A DNA stretch of 64,000 bases from Candidatus Competibacteraceae bacterium. Its GTDB lineage: Bacteria > Pseudomonadota > Gammaproteobacteria > Competibacterales > Competibacteraceae. Below are positions 1 through 10,280 of this stretch, in pieces (the stretch's first letter is position 1; each line of letters begins with the position of its first letter). The stretch lies in contig RXIV01000006.1 in assembly GCA_003989085.1 (NCBI GenBank), positions 62,001-126,000 on the forward strand. Reading direction: 5' to 3'. The notes under the pieces are model-generated. The model was given only the letters and a program-made list of their open reading frames with translations. It searched no databases and had not been told where the DNA came from. The position numbers and the translations under genes are program-made.

Positions 1-351
1 GGCACTCAACGACTGACCCGGTTGATCGGTAAATCCAAGGCCATGGAACTGTGCCTGACCGGGCGGATGATGGACGTTCAGGAAGCGGAGCGGGCCGGAC
101 TAGTCAGCCGGATCGTGCCGGTCGCCGAGTTGATCGAAGAGGCGGTCAAGGTCGCCGAAACTATGGCCGGTTATTCGCTGGCGGCGATCATGATGACCAA
201 GGAATGCGTCAACCGCGCTTACGAAACGACGCTGGCCGAAGGGCTGCTGTTCGAGCGGCGTACTTTCCACGCCGTGTTCGCCACCGAAGATCAGAAGGAA
301 GGTATGGACGCTTTCTCCAGCAAGCGGCCAGCTGAATTCAAGCACCGCTAA
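1..351 (+). CDS. Enoyl-CoA hydratase/isomerase family protein, C-terminal part (5' end outside window)
   Basis: The frame is open from base 1 and ends with TAA at 349-351, so only about 116 C-terminal residues are present. The text matches the C-terminal third of crotonase-fold enzymes: a [20 protein letters not shown] stretch followed by the helical trimerisation region ([20 protein letters not shown]) and a [13 protein letters not shown]...KRPAEFKHR end. The family hydrates trans-2-enoyl-CoA to 3-hydroxyacyl-CoA in the cytoplasm. The next gene on the same strand, 91 bp on, is a 3-hydroxybutyryl-CoA dehydrogenase, so a role as a crotonase in C4 acyl-CoA metabolism is likely. The catalytic glutamates lie upstream and cannot be checked. 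Confidence 0.9.
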   Translation, partial: GTQRLTRLIGKSKAMELCLTGRMMDVQEAERAGLVSRIVPVAELIEEAVKVAETMAGYSLAAIMMTKECVNRAYETTLAEGLLFERRTFHAVFATEDQKEGMDAFSSKRPAEFKHR

Positions 352-442
352 CAATTAAGCCACATAAAGATTGAGCCTTAATGCCGGCATGAAGCCATGC
401 CGGAAGCCCTCGTCAGTTATATCAACCAGAAAGGAATAAACA

Positions 443-1339
443 ATGGAAATCAAGAAAGTCGGTGTCATGGGCTGTGGTGCGATGGGGTTGGGCGTAGCGC
501 AGGTGTGCGCTCAGGCCGGGATTCCGACGGTCGCGGTCAAAGCGACGCCGGGGTCAACCGACAAGCTTCGGACCGGGCTGGACAAGTCGCTGGGCAAGAT
601 GGTGGAACGCGGCAAGATGACCGCCGAGAAAAAGGATGCCACCCTCGGCCTGCTGCACTTCACCACCAGCGAAGCCGAAGTTGCCGATTGCGATCTGATC
701 ATCGAATCGATCATCGAAGACCAGGAAATCAAGAAGGCGCTGTTCCAGCGGCTGGAAAACATCGTCTCGCCGCAGACGCTGTTGACCACCAACACCTCGA
801 CGCTGTCGGTGACGGCGCTGATGGCGGTCTGCAAACACCGCGAACGGGTAGCCGGTCTGCACTTTTTCAACCCGGCTCCGGTGATGAAACTGGTCGAGAT
901 CATCCACGCCTTTGAGACCTCGGAAGACACCATCACTACCCTGGACCAGCTTTGCAAGAAGCTGGGCAAGGATCCGGTTATCGTCCAGGACACCACCGGT
1001 TTCATCGTCAACCGTTTGCTGACGCCCTATATGCTCAGCGCCATTCGCCTGCTGGAAATGGGCACCGGCACCATTGCCGATATTGACCATGCGATGAAGT
1101 CGGGTGCCGCGCATCCAATGGGGCCGTTTGAACTGGCTGACTACATCGGGCTGGACGTGGTCGAGGCGATGACCATGAACATTTACCAGGATATGCACCA
1201 GCCGCATGTGTCCCCGCCGCATACCCTGACCCGTCTGGTTCAGCTCGGCTATCTAGGCCGCAAGACCAACAAGGGCTTTTACGATTATTCAGTGAAGCCG
1301 CCGATTGCCAATCCACAACTGCGCCATCCGGTCGCCTAA
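443..1339 (+). CDS. hbd: 3-hydroxybutyryl-CoA dehydrogenase
   Basis: 298 aa, the usual length for single-domain 3-hydroxyacyl-CoA dehydrogenases, which interconvert acetoacetyl-CoA and 3-hydroxybutyryl-CoA. An AAGGAA Shine-Dalgarno sits 7 nt before the ATG. Visible: the N-terminal Rossmann motif GCGAMG (about residues 10-15), the catalytic-His segment GLHFFNPAPVMKLVE (about 138-152), the QDTTGFIVNRLL hinge and the C-terminal dimerisation domain ending YLGRKTNKGFYDY. With the upstream crotonase it forms a short-chain acyl-CoA pair. Oddity: after beta-strand 2 the sequence is VAVKATPGSTDK, without the acidic residue that normally contacts the NAD ribose, so NADP use is possible. The family call is secure; cofactor preference is inference. 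Confidence 0.93.
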   Translation: MEIKKVGVMGCGAMGLGVAQVCAQAGIPTVAVKATPGSTDKLRTGLDKSLGKMVERGKMTAEKKDATLGLLHFTTSEAEVADCDLIIESIIEDQEIKKALFQRLENIVSPQTLLTTNTSTLSVTALMAVCKHRERVAGLHFFNPAPVMKLVEIIHAFETSEDTITTLDQLCKKLGKDPVIVQDTTGFIVNRLLTPYMLSAIRLLEMGTGTIADIDHAMKSGAAHPMGPFELADYIGLDVVEAMTMNIYQDMHQPHVSPPHTLTRLVQLGYLGRKTNKGFYDYSVKPPIANPQLRHPVA

Positions 1340-1347
1340 TTGCTGCT

Positions 1348-1380
1348 GCTCTCCTGATCCAGGTGGTTGGGAGAGCTTTT
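1348..1380 (+). terminator. Rho-independent terminator after hbd
   Basis: GCTCTCC (1348-1354) pairs with GGAGAGC (1370-1376) across a 15-nt loop and is followed directly by TTTT. It lies 9 bp past the hbd stop codon. Confidence 0.7.
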
Positions 1381-1507
1381 ACCCCCTGCCATTCGCTTAA
1401 GGGATTTTTCCGTAAAAATCGGCCCTTAGTCTGACTCCTTTCAATCGAGAACGATAAAGAGCCGGTTGATAGCAGCAGCGACGCCCAATCTTCCTACGAG
1501 GCAACAG

Positions 1508-2059
1508 ATGGAGGCATTGGCAATGGCCGACGATCCCGAAAAACGCAAACAACGCATCGCGGCGCTCGAACAGGAAATTGTAGCGCTGAAGAAGCGCACT
1601 CATCCATACCGAAGCATCCGCAAGCGCTCCACTCAATTACTCTGGGGTTTGCCACTGTATGACATTGCGATGGGGCCGGACCCGGACCATGATGAATTAC
1701 GCGGCCATGCTCACGGGATTATCGCGATTGGCGATATCGCAACCGGAGTCCTCGCGCTGGGCGGCGTTGCTCGCGGGATCATTGCTATGGGCGGACTGGC
1801 GCTCGGCGCATTGCTGGGAGTTGGCGGAGTATCCACCGGAGCATTGGCTATCGGTGGGATTGCGGTGGGCGGGGTTGCGATAGGCGGCATCGCCGTCGGT
1901 GGCGTTGTCGTGGGCGGTAGCGCCGTGGGTTATTACACGATGGGCGGCGGCGCGTTCGGGGAATACGTCATCAGCGGAACCCGCCGGGACGCAGAAGCAG
2001 TCCGGTTTTTCAGCGAATGGTTGCCGTTGCTCCGGCACCTTCTCGCACCCCTAAAATAA
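1508..2059 (+). CDS. Glycine-rich repeat protein of unknown function
   Basis: 184 aa from the ATG at 1508, chosen because CGAGG lies 6-7 nt upstream; the frame is open further 5'. Residues about 8-35 form a charged helix (KRKQRIAALEQEIVALKKR) that could be a short coiled coil. Residues about 65-155 are an almost uninterrupted glycine/aliphatic repeat, with the cleanest stretch reading GIAVG-GVAIG-GIAVG-GVVVG, a five-residue period. The C-terminus (about 160-184) returns to ordinary sequence. I know of no assigned function. The repeat could form a beta-helix or solenoid, or associate with membrane. It stands alone between hbd and a convergent cytochrome b561 gene. Confidence 0.7.
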   Translation: MEALAMADDPEKRKQRIAALEQEIVALKKRTHPYRSIRKRSTQLLWGLPLYDIAMGPDPDHDELRGHAHGIIAIGDIATGVLALGGVARGIIAMGGLALGALLGVGGVSTGALAIGGIAVGGVAIGGIAVGGVVVGGSAVGYYTMGGGAFGEYVISGTRRDAEAVRFFSEWLPLLRHLLAPLK

Positions 2060-2090
2060 AGGCGATGGCGGCATATTCTCCAGCGCAGTT

Positions 2091-2657
2091 TTACGGTTGC
2101 CGGAAGGGCAGCATCCGGTTCAGGAAACCATCCCGATCGTACAGGTGATGCTTCAAGCCAAGACCGGCGTGCCAAGCGATCAACACCATCGCGGCATAAC
2201 TCATGATGATGTGAACCGTTAATGCCGCTATCGCCAGCCACGGTAGTTTCCCGATGGGGTTCGGCAACGGGTAAAAGCTGAATAGCTTGACTCCAAATCC
2301 GCCGGCCATGACGAACAGATAACCGCTGATTGGCAGCAGAAACATGCACCAGTACAGCCGTAGTTCATTCCTGTGGGAAATTGTTTGTTCCGCTGAGGAT
2401 AGCGTCGGGGCCCAATCCGGCAAAGGCGTGGTTTTGCGCCAGACCAGCCGCACGACCGCCAAAACCAGCAAGACCAAACCGATGGATTTATGCCAGTCGT
2501 AGTAATTGCCCTGAGTCAAACCTAATAGCGTGTTATCCCGCCCAATGTGCGTCATGATGGCAGCGCTCAGGTATTGCCAGACGAATAAAATAAAGATCGT
2601 CCAGTGTAGAAAACGGGTAATTGCACCGTAATGGGTTGCAGAATTTTTAAGTGACAT
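2091..2657 (-). CDS. Cytochrome b561 family protein
   Basis: 188 aa, four predicted membrane helices, typical of bacterial b561 (CybB-like) dihaem cytochromes that carry electrons between quinol and periplasmic partners. Visible: N-terminal TRFLHWTIFILFVWQYLSAA with the first haem-ligand His in a HW pair, YYDWHKSIGLVLLVLAVVRLVWR as helix 2, the LPISGYLF loop of helix 3, and C-terminal LTVHIIMSY...LIAWHAGLGLKHHLYDRDG with the remaining His ligands. GGGAG sits 8 nt before the ATG. It converges with the glycine-rich gene (31 bp apart). Substrate or redox partner unknown. Confidence 0.9.
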   Translation of the reverse strand: MSLKNSATHYGAITRFLHWTIFILFVWQYLSAAIMTHIGRDNTLLGLTQGNYYDWHKSIGLVLLVLAVVRLVWRKTTPLPDWAPTLSSAEQTISHRNELRLYWCMFLLPISGYLFVMAGGFGVKLFSFYPLPNPIGKLPWLAIAALTVHIIMSYAAMVLIAWHAGLGLKHHLYDRDGFLNRMLPFRQP

Positions 2658-2776
2658 CGCGGATTCTCCCGTGGCGCGTTCACTGGTTTGATCATCTGGT
2701 TCAGTCTGGCTAAACCTGCAATATGGTTTAGCCTCGACTTCTCTACAGATCGTGGGGACGGACGAAACTTAAAAGC
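2658..2776. other. Spacer between cytochrome b561 and the diguanylate cyclase gene
   Basis: About 120 bp containing the cytochrome b561 Shine-Dalgarno (GGGAG) and presumably its promoter. I see no further gene or clear hairpin. Confidence 0.4.
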
Positions 2777-5700
2777 TTAGCTGGCGACGATGAGCCTGTT
2801 GCGCCCACCTTCCTTAGCCTGATACAAAGCGGCATCAGCCCTGGACAGCAGCGCTGTGGTATCCACTTCCTGCGCTTTGGCGGCGGCAACGCCGATAGAA
2901 ACGGTGATCGCCGGCAAATCTCCGCCCTGATAAACCACCCGCTGTTGCATGATCGCTCGCCGCAGACTGTCCAGCCGTGACCGCGCATCGTCAAGGGTCG
3001 ATCCCGGCAGAATCACGGTCAGCTCTTCGCCGCCGTAGCGGCAGGCAATGTCGCCCGCCCGTAAGGAATGATTCAACAGATCGCCTAGCACCCGCAACAC
3101 GCTGTCACCAGCTTCATGGCCGTAGGCATCGTTGAAGCGCTTGAAGTGATCCACATCCAGCATCGCCGCTACCAATGGCTCACCCTGACGCTGGCAGCGG
3201 TGGAGTTCACGCAGCAGGGTTTCATCGAGATAGCGGCGGTTGAACAAGCCAGTGAGCGGATCGCGGATCGCCTGTTCCCGTAAGGCTTCCTGCAACTTGA
3301 TGTTCGACAGCGCCAGCTTAGTTGCCTCACCAACCGCAATAGCGAGGGTGTGCAACTCCCGAAATTGTCCATCGCTCTGCGCCCCACTGGCGCTGACGTG
3401 CAACAGACCGATGGTTTCACCGCGCACAGTCAACGGTACACAGAGGTAAGCGGATGGCGGCGAATGGGAGAAATGTTGGCATTGAGCATTAGTGGGGTCG
3501 GTGACTTCATGGAGTTCCCTGCGCCGCAACGCCCAACAGTGACTGGGCGGGAACGTCGCCGCTAAAGTATTGGCGTCACCCCAAGTAGCCACAACCTGTA
3601 ATTCTGGCGCGGCGTTCTCGCTCATCATGGCTAAGCCGCCATTGCACCAGGCAAACAGCCGCCCAGCGCTACGAGCGATAATTCGATAAGCTTCTTCGCG
3701 GGTCTCACAGGACAGCAGCAGATCATTCATCCGGTTAAGCGCAATCATTCGAGCGTCGTGACGCCTGACCTCGATTAAACTACCGCGCAAGGCCTCTTCC
3801 ATCCGGCGGCGTTCCGTGATGTCGGTATGGGTTCCGGCTATCCGCAGCGGTTGGCCTTGGGCATCACGGGCCGTGACCTTGCCGCGACCCAGCATCCAGC
3901 GCCACTCACCGTTTTTAGCCTGCATCCGGTATTCGCACTGATAGCGCGGCGTGTCTCCGGCAAAATGAGCTTGCAGCACTGCTTGACATTGCAGCAGATC
4001 GTCAGGATGCACCTGCTGTTCCCAACTGTGGATCTGCGGCGCGATCTCGGCCAGCTCATAACCCAGCATCTCAGCCCAACGCGGGCTGAACAGCACCTCG
4101 CCAGTCACGATATTCCAGTCCCAAAAGCCATCATTGGCCCCCTCCAGCACCCGTTGCAAACGCTCTTCACTCGCCCGCAGGGCATCCTCAGCAGCTTTCT
4201 GGGCGGTGATGTTTTCCTTGACGCCCAGATAATGGGTCAGCTGGCCCTGCTCGTCGTACATCGGTGAGATGTGCGCCAGTTCCCAGTACAGTTCGCCATT
4301 CTTTTTCCGGTTGTGCAGCACGCCCTGCCAAGTCTGCCCATGACTGATGGCATTCCAGAGCGCCTGGTATTCTTCAAGCGAAGTTTCACCGGACTTCAGT
4401 ATTCGGGGGTTCTGGCCGAGCACTTCTTCCAAGGTGTAGCCGGTGATCTGGAGAAATTGGTGATTGGCATACTCGATGCGCCCCTCAAGGTCCGTGATCA
4501 CAATGGAAGCTGGGCTTTGCTCGACCGCCTGAGACAGTTTGCGACGTTCTGCCTGAAGTCGGCGCCGATCGGTAATGTCGTGGATGAGGGAATACAGCAG
4601 CGGGCGACCATCCAGTTCCAATGGCCCGGAGTGAACTTCGACGTCGCGCACTTCGCCACTGGCTAGACGGTGTTGGAAATGGAAGTGTGAGCGTTCTTCC
4701 TGGTTCGCCCGGCGCATTTCCTCAGCGATCTGTTCCGGGGTCAGGGTATTGATGGCGCTGATCTTCATCTGGCAAAGCTGATCTACCGGATAACCGTAAT
4801 AGTCGCTGGCGGCAGTGTTAGCGCCCACGATGTCGCCGGTGTCGGGATTAACCAGCAGCATCGCTACCTTGGACGCTGTAAAGATCGTGCGAAAGCGCAA
4901 TTCGCTGTGCTGTAGCGCGACCTCGGCGGCTTTACGCTCGGTAATGTCCAGAACGAAGCCAATCAGGCCGCGCAGACTACCATCGGGATAGTGCAAGGTC
5001 GCTTTATGAAACACCAAGGTATGGGGTTCACCTTGCGGATTGTTCATCTGGGTTTCATAGATTTGCACGCCGGGATTTTCAAACAACTCCCGATCCTTGG
5101 TGGAAAAGGTATCGGCGGCTTCGCGAGGCCAGCAGTCATAGACGGTCTTGCCGAGCAACTCCTCTTCTGATCGTTGGAAGAGTTCAGTAAAAGCCCCGTT
5201 AAACCCCAGATAGCGCCCTTGAACATCCTTATAAAAAACCGGGCTGGGAATGGCGTCCATTAATTCTTTCTGGAAAGCCAGACTGGTCTGAGTCGCTGCC
5301 TCCACCCGTTTACGCTCAGTGAGATCCAGCACCGTCGCCAACAGAAAAGTCCGGTTTTCGCGGTGAATCAGATCGAGATGAAGACCCACCTCGCAAAGTT
5401 TACCATTGGCCCGCCGATGCCAAGTCTGGCGTTCGACCGTCATATCAGCCCGTCCGGTACTGATCTCAGTCAACAGCGCCAGCAACTCCTCGCGGGGCGT
5501 GGTGCTGAATTCCCAGACCTCGCGTTGCCGCAAGTTCTCGCGGGGAATGCCATAGAATCCGGCGGCGGCCTGATTGGCGTCCACGATCCGCCCGTTCTCC
5601 GGATCAATAAGTATCTTGATCACGTCGCGGCTCTCGAAAATGGCGCGATACAGATCGGCAGCGTCTTCCAGAGCCTGCCGCGCCTGCCGCCGTTCGGTCA

Positions 5701-6934
5701 TGTCTTCCAGAATCCAGATGAAACCGTCGAGCTGTTGCTGCCCACGCGCCAGCGCCTGCCCGCGCATCAGGCACCAGAACCGGCTGCCATCCTTGCGGGC
5801 CAGTTCCACCTCCCCGGCGAAGATCTCGCCCTGATGGATCACCGGATAAGCACGCGCCCCCAACGCCAGAAATGCTGCATGATTGGGGTAAAGCACCTCA
5901 GCGGTGACGCCATTTAATTCGCCAGGCGCATAGCCAAACAGGGTTTCGGCACGGCGATTGAGCCAGATAAGATGGCGGTCCTGAACAAGGAGAATCCCGA
6001 CGAAGGCATTATCCAGCAGGATCTGGTTTTCCTGGAGCAAAGCACGGGCTTGTTTCTCGCTGCGAGCTAACCGGCGCTCCGATTCCTGCAAGCGGCGGTG
6101 TGGTTCTCTCAGCGCCTGGGTATAGATCGCCCAGAATACGAGGCCGCTGCCCCAGGTCTTGAAAATATGGCCGAGCAGGTTAGGAAGGTCGGTGACCGTG
6201 GTGTAAAGGGTCAGGGTGAGTTCGCCCAGTAGCAGAATCCAAAGGCCCGTTACCAATAACGCACAGAAGTAGTCATGCTCTCGTCGCCACTCTCGGATCA
6301 ACAGGGCCAGAGCGATGCTGTACACCACCGATACGGCATATTCCATCCCGTTCTTGAAGGGAGTTAATCCTTCTCCGAGGATGAAGGTGCGAGGCGCAGT
6401 GTCGGGAAAAAACAGGCCCAGCGTGATGATCGCGCCGATCAGGATCAGCGTCGCAACCAGCGCCAACCAGTGGATCGTCCGGTTCAGTGAAGTTTCTGCT
6501 GACAGCAGCGCGACCATCAGCAGGGCCAAGGCGCTGATCATGCGAGCGGGCAGCCAGAAATTAATGGCTTTTTCGATGGAACTGGGCGTGACTAAATCCG
6601 GCATTCCCAAATAAGAAAGGGTATGGACGAAATCCAGCAGCGCTACCGCCAGAAAAGCGCAGGCTAGTATCTGAAAACGCGCCCCCCGTTCGTGGCTGAA
6701 CGAGAACCAGCCAACGGTGAAGATCATCAGCGCTGCCGCGATGGACAGGAATTCCAGGGTGGTATGCAGTGACAGGTAATAATGCGGATCATTGAACAAT
6801 GGCAACGGCGGCATCAGCGCAACGACCATCATCAGACCCAACGCCAACCCACCCTGCGCCAGTAGGGCAACCGGAAAGGATCGGGATGCGATCGGCAGCG
6901 ATTCAATTGGTAAAGCGGGCAACTGCGTCTTCAT
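2777..6934 (-). CDS. Membrane-anchored diguanylate cyclase, MASE3 - six PAS - GAF - GGDEF
   Basis: 1385 aa. Residues about 20-275 hold eight hydrophobic helices of MASE3 type. A linker (RRLQESERRLARSEKQARALLQ) leads to six consecutive PAS modules (about 300-1060), each closed by a PAC-like D(M/L/I)TERR/TDRRR motif. A GAF domain follows (about 1075-1215) with the C-terminal GGDEF domain (about 1220-1385). The active-site signature is intact as CRYGGEEL, and RAGD five residues upstream is an intact inhibitory I-site (RxxD), so it probably makes c-di-GMP under product control. No EAL or HD-GYP domain is present. The gene is divergent from ygiQ and monocistronic. The sensed ligand is unknown; the PAS modules could bind flavin, haem or small molecules. 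Confidence 0.93.
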   Translation of the reverse strand: MKTQLPALPIESLPIASRSFPVALLAQGGLALGLMMVVALMPPLPLFNDPHYYLSLHTTLEFLSIAAALMIFTVGWFSFSHERGARFQILACAFLAVALLDFVHTLSYLGMPDLVTPSSIEKAINFWLPARMISALALLMVALLSAETSLNRTIHWLALVATLILIGAIITLGLFFPDTAPRTFILGEGLTPFKNGMEYAVSVVYSIALALLIREWRREHDYFCALLVTGLWILLLGELTLTLYTTVTDLPNLLGHIFKTWGSGLVFWAIYTQALREPHRRLQESERRLARSEKQARALLQENQILLDNAFVGILLVQDRHLIWLNRRAETLFGYAPGELNGVTAEVLYPNHAAFLALGARAYPVIHQGEIFAGEVELARKDGSRFWCLMRGQALARGQQQLDGFIWILEDMTERRQARQALEDAADLYRAIFESRDVIKILIDPENGRIVDANQAAAGFYGIPRENLRQREVWEFSTTPREELLALLTEISTGRADMTVERQTWHRRANGKLCEVGLHLDLIHRENRTFLLATVLDLTERKRVEAATQTSLAFQKELMDAIPSPVFYKDVQGRYLGFNGAFTELFQRSEEELLGKTVYDCWPREAADTFSTKDRELFENPGVQIYETQMNNPQGEPHTLVFHKATLHYPDGSLRGLIGFVLDITERKAAEVALQHSELRFRTIFTASKVAMLLVNPDTGDIVGANTAASDYYGYPVDQLCQMKISAINTLTPEQIAEEMRRANQEERSHFHFQHRLASGEVRDVEVHSGPLELDGRPLLYSLIHDITDRRRLQAERRKLSQAVEQSPASIVITDLEGRIEYANHQFLQITGYTLEEVLGQNPRILKSGETSLEEYQALWNAISHGQTWQGVLHNRKKNGELYWELAHISPMYDEQGQLTHYLGVKENITAQKAAEDALRASEERLQRVLEGANDGFWDWNIVTGEVLFSPRWAEMLGYELAEIAPQIHSWEQQVHPDDLLQCQAVLQAHFAGDTPRYQCEYRMQAKNGEWRWMLGRGKVTARDAQGQPLRIAGTHTDITERRRMEEALRGSLIEVRRHDARMIALNRMNDLLLSCETREEAYRIIARSAGRLFAWCNGGLAMMSENAAPELQVVATWGDANTLAATFPPSHCWALRRRELHEVTDPTNAQCQHFSHSPPSAYLCVPLTVRGETIGLLHVSASGAQSDGQFRELHTLAIAVGEATKLALSNIKLQEALREQAIRDPLTGLFNRRYLDETLLRELHRCQRQGEPLVAAMLDVDHFKRFNDAYGHEAGDSVLRVLGDLLNHSLRAGDIACRYGGEELTVILPGSTLDDARSRLDSLRRAIMQQRVVYQGGDLPAITVSIGVAAAKAQEVDTTALLSRADAALYQAKEGGRNRLIVAS

Positions 6935-7117
6935 TTGAGGGAAACAGCGAGAGCTGGAAGAGGTACTGATTTTTGTAATGATACTGCCATCATGCGGTTT
7001 ATCCGTTCAAATGGGTAGGCCCATCCGGTTTTCCATATTGGATTTGTGCGGCTCAATCGTGCCCGTATAATTTCCGACTTCTTTCCCCGGTTTTGGCCTT
7101 GCGCCCTCTGGAAGTTT

Positions 7118-9337
7118 ATGCCTACTGCACCTGCGCTGTTCTCCCACCGTCGCTACTGGGCGGCCCGCTTCGGCATCGCGCCGTTCCTGCCGATGTCCCG
7201 CGCTGAAATGGACGGACTTGGCTGGGATAGCTGCGACATCATTCTCGTCACTGGTGATGCCTATGTCGATCATCCCAGTTTCGGCATGGCGATCATTGGC
7301 CGCCTGCTGGAAGCGCACGGTTTTCGGGTCGGCATCATTGCCCAACCGGATTGGACTTCCGCCGAACCGTTCCGCGTACTAGGTCAGCCTAACCTGTTCT
7401 TTGGGATTACGGCAGGCAACATGGATTCGATGGTCAACCGTTACACCTCGGATCGGCGGTTGCGGCATAACGATGCCTACACCCCCAATGACGAAGGCGG
7501 CAAACGGCCGGATCGGGCGGTCATCGTCTACAGCCAGCGTTGCCGCGAAGCGTACCCTGCTACGCCGCTGGTGATTGGCGGCATTGAGGCCAGCCTGCGC
7601 CGAATTGCCCATTACGATTACTGGTCGGACAAAGTGCGCCGCTCGATCCTGCTGGACGCCAAGGCCGATCTGCTCTTGTACGGCAATGCCGAACGGGCGC
7701 TGGTCGAAGTCGCTCACCGCACCGCCGCCGGCGAGCATCCCAAAACAATGCATGATTTACGCGGCACCGCTTTTATCCAGAGTGGCGACTGGCCAGAGGG
7801 TTGGGCAGAGCTGGATTCGACCGAACTGGATCAACCCGGCCCGATAGCGCCGCATCCCGATCCTTACGCGCTTCGCCCGGCAGGGAACGTTGAGCTGGAA
7901 GCAAAAGCCGTTACTGTCCGCCGTCCTCCCGTTCGCCACGACCGCGCCAAAACGGTCATTCGCTTACCGGCTCATGATCAGCTTAAAAATGACCCGGTTT
8001 TATACGCTCATGCTTCGCGGCTACTGCATCTGGAGACTAATCCTGGCAATGCCCGCGCCCTGATTCAGCGCCACGGCGATCGTCAAGTCTGGATCAATCC
8101 GCCGCCGATTCCATTAACTACGGCAGAAATGGATGCGGTATTTGATTTGCCCTACGCCCGCGTTCCACACCCTGACTATGGCGGGGCGCGAATTCCAGCT
8201 TATGAAATGATCCGGTTCTCGGTCAATATCATGCGAGGCTGCTTTGGCGGCTGCACCTTTTGCTCAATCACGGAACACGAGGGCCGCATTATTCAATCCC
8301 GTTCGGAGCATTCTATTCTGCGTGAGATTGAGGAAATCCGGGATAAAACGCCCGGATTCACCGGCGTCATTTCCGATTTAGGCGGGCCAACCGCTAATAT
8401 GTACAGAATCGCCTGTAAATCACAGGATATTGAGCAGAGTTGTCGAAAACTATCTTGTGTTTACCCGGACATTTGCTCTAATCTGAATACTGATCATTCC
8501 GCCTTGGTAGGTCTCTATCGCAAAGCACGTGAATTAATTGGAGTAAAAAAGGTACTCATCGCCTCCGGGGTTCGCTATGACTTAGCGGTGCGCGATCCGT
8601 CCTATGTGCGGGAGTTGGCAACTCACCATGTCGGCGGTTATCTGAAAATAGCCCCGGAACATACCGAGAACGGCCCACTCTCAAAAATGATGAAACCTGG
8701 CATGGGTGCTTATGAAAAATTTAAGGCATTGTTTGATCAATACTCAAAAGAAGCCGATAAGGAGCAGTATTTAATTCCCTATTTCATTGCTGCTCATCCA
8801 GGAACCACTGATGAAGACATGCTAAATTTGGCGTTATGGTTAAAGCGCAATGGCTTTCGTGCGGATCAGGTGCAGGCTTTTCTTCCTGGCCCAATGGCCC
8901 TGGCAACCGCCATGTATTACAGTGGCCGCAATCCACTTAAAGGCATCCATCGCGATCGGGGTGAGACTGTATTTTCCGCCAAAGGTCTGAAACAACGGCG
9001 CTTACATAAAGCTTTTTTGCGCTATCACGATGCTGCTAATTGGCCACTGCTGCGGGAGGCGCTTAAAAACATGGGCCGTACTGATTTAATTGGTAATGGC
9101 AAACGGCATTTGATTCCACTCTGGCAACCAGCAGGCATTGGGCTTAATGGCGGTGAAGGCGTGCGAATGGGTCGTAAGCACGGACAACAAACTATGTTGA
9201 CTCAGCATACCGGACTGCCGCCTCACACTAACCGCCTTCCTCCAACAAGCAATAGCGGTGGATTTGATTCCCGACCAGCACGCGCTTTTACTCAAGGAAG
9301 TCCCTGCGGTAGTGGTAAACGGCGCGATGGACGCTGA
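7118..9337 (+). CDS. ygiQ: YgiQ family radical SAM protein
   Basis: 739 aa from the ATG at 7118, chosen because it aligns with the family start; the frame is also open from a GTG at 7046. Conserved N-terminal text: [20 protein letters not shown] and [20 protein letters not shown], then [17 protein letters not shown]. The radical-SAM cluster motif CxxxCxxC appears as [19 protein letters not shown] (about residue 375), followed by [17 protein letters not shown]. This family (UPF0313) is widespread but its substrate is not established. The C-terminal 60-70 residues are low-complexity and poorly conserved. Divergent from the diguanylate cyclase; mazG follows about 130 bp downstream. Confidence 0.95.
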   Translation: MPTAPALFSHRRYWAARFGIAPFLPMSRAEMDGLGWDSCDIILVTGDAYVDHPSFGMAIIGRLLEAHGFRVGIIAQPDWTSAEPFRVLGQPNLFFGITAGNMDSMVNRYTSDRRLRHNDAYTPNDEGGKRPDRAVIVYSQRCREAYPATPLVIGGIEASLRRIAHYDYWSDKVRRSILLDAKADLLLYGNAERALVEVAHRTAAGEHPKTMHDLRGTAFIQSGDWPEGWAELDSTELDQPGPIAPHPDPYALRPAGNVELEAKAVTVRRPPVRHDRAKTVIRLPAHDQLKNDPVLYAHASRLLHLETNPGNARALIQRHGDRQVWINPPPIPLTTAEMDAVFDLPYARVPHPDYGGARIPAYEMIRFSVNIMRGCFGGCTFCSITEHEGRIIQSRSEHSILREIEEIRDKTPGFTGVISDLGGPTANMYRIACKSQDIEQSCRKLSCVYPDICSNLNTDHSALVGLYRKARELIGVKKVLIASGVRYDLAVRDPSYVRELATHHVGGYLKIAPEHTENGPLSKMMKPGMGAYEKFKALFDQYSKEADKEQYLIPYFIAAHPGTTDEDMLNLALWLKRNGFRADQVQAFLPGPMALATAMYYSGRNPLKGIHRDRGETVFSAKGLKQRRLHKAFLRYHDAANWPLLREALKNMGRTDLIGNGKRHLIPLWQPAGIGLNGGEGVRMGRKHGQQTMLTQHTGLPPHTNRLPPTSNSGGFDSRPARAFTQGSPCGSGKRRDGR

Positions 9338-9465
9338 TTGATCATTGATTATTTTATCCATAAGTTCCCAGTTTGATTCCACGTCTTCCAGCTTTCTAAT
9401 GCAGCATTATTCAGCTTTAGAAAAATCAAATAGGAAACGCTAACAGATGAACAGGAGCCTCTGCC

Positions 9466-10272
9466 TTGACTGAACTTGAACAATTGCTGCAACTCATGGT
9501 CCGTCTGCGCGATCCTGAATCTGGTTGTCCGTGGGATCGGCAACAAACCTACGCCACTATTGTCCCTCACACTATTGAAGAAGCTTACGAAGTCGCTGAT
9601 GCTATTGCCCGCGAAGATTGGCCTGAGTTGCAGGCGGAATTGGGTGATTTGCTATTTCAAGTGGTGTTTTACGCCCAACTTGCTGATGAAGAAGGCCGTT
9701 TTAATTTCGCTGCTGTTGCTGGCGGCATTGTCGAGAAGATGACCCGTCGCCACCCGCATGTATTCGGCAACGAGACTTATGCCGATGCTGCTGCACAAAC
9801 AGCGGCCTGGGACCGGATCAAGACGGCTGAAAAAGAAGAGAAAGGCAAAGCGCCTACCGGGGCGCTGGATGGCATAGCACTGGCTCTTCCAGCGTTAATC
9901 CGGGCAGTTAAATTGCAGAAAAAGGCAGCGCAAGTTGGTTTTGACTGGGGGACGGTAGCGCCAGTACTCGCCAAAATTGAAGAGGAAATTGCTGAAATCC
10001 GCCATGAAATTAACACTCAGGCGCCACAGGAACGGCTAGCCGACGAATTAGGTGACATACTGTTTGCAGTTGCTAATTTGGCCCGTCATCTGAAACTCGA
10101 TCCAGAAGCCGCCTTACGCGGAACTAACGCTAAATTTGAACGGCGCTTTCAGCGCATCGAACACTGGCTGGCGGAAAGCGGTCGTACTCCAGAGCACTCT
10201 ACGTTGGAGGAAATGGACGCACTATGGGAGCGGGCAAAAGACGAGGAGCGATCCAGATTACAAGATCGCTAA
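9466..10272 (+). CDS. mazG: Nucleoside triphosphate pyrophosphohydrolase MazG
   Basis: 268 aa, the size of E. coli-type MazG, which hydrolyses NTPs/dNTPs to NMP and pyrophosphate. The start is TTG at 9466, supported by AGGAG 8 nt upstream and by the conserved opening that follows (LLQLMVRLRDPESGCPWDRQQTYATIVPHTIEEAYEV in the protein, shown here as consecutive motifs). The metal-binding EExxE...D motif appears as EEAYEVADAI and again in ADELGDILFAVANLARH of the second MazG domain. It is convergent with the AIM24-like gene, 8 bp away. Confidence 0.92.
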   Translation: MTELEQLLQLMVRLRDPESGCPWDRQQTYATIVPHTIEEAYEVADAIAREDWPELQAELGDLLFQVVFYAQLADEEGRFNFAAVAGGIVEKMTRRHPHVFGNETYADAAAQTAAWDRIKTAEKEEKGKAPTGALDGIALALPALIRAVKLQKKAAQVGFDWGTVAPVLAKIEEEIAEIRHEINTQAPQERLADELGDILFAVANLARHLKLDPEAALRGTNAKFERRFQRIEHWLAESGRTPEHSTLEEMDALWERAKDEERSRLQDR

Positions 10273-10280
10273 AACCTCAG

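Noticed and set aside
397..915. 172-codon plus-strand frame overlapping hbd
   Set aside because: Out-of-frame shadow of hbd.
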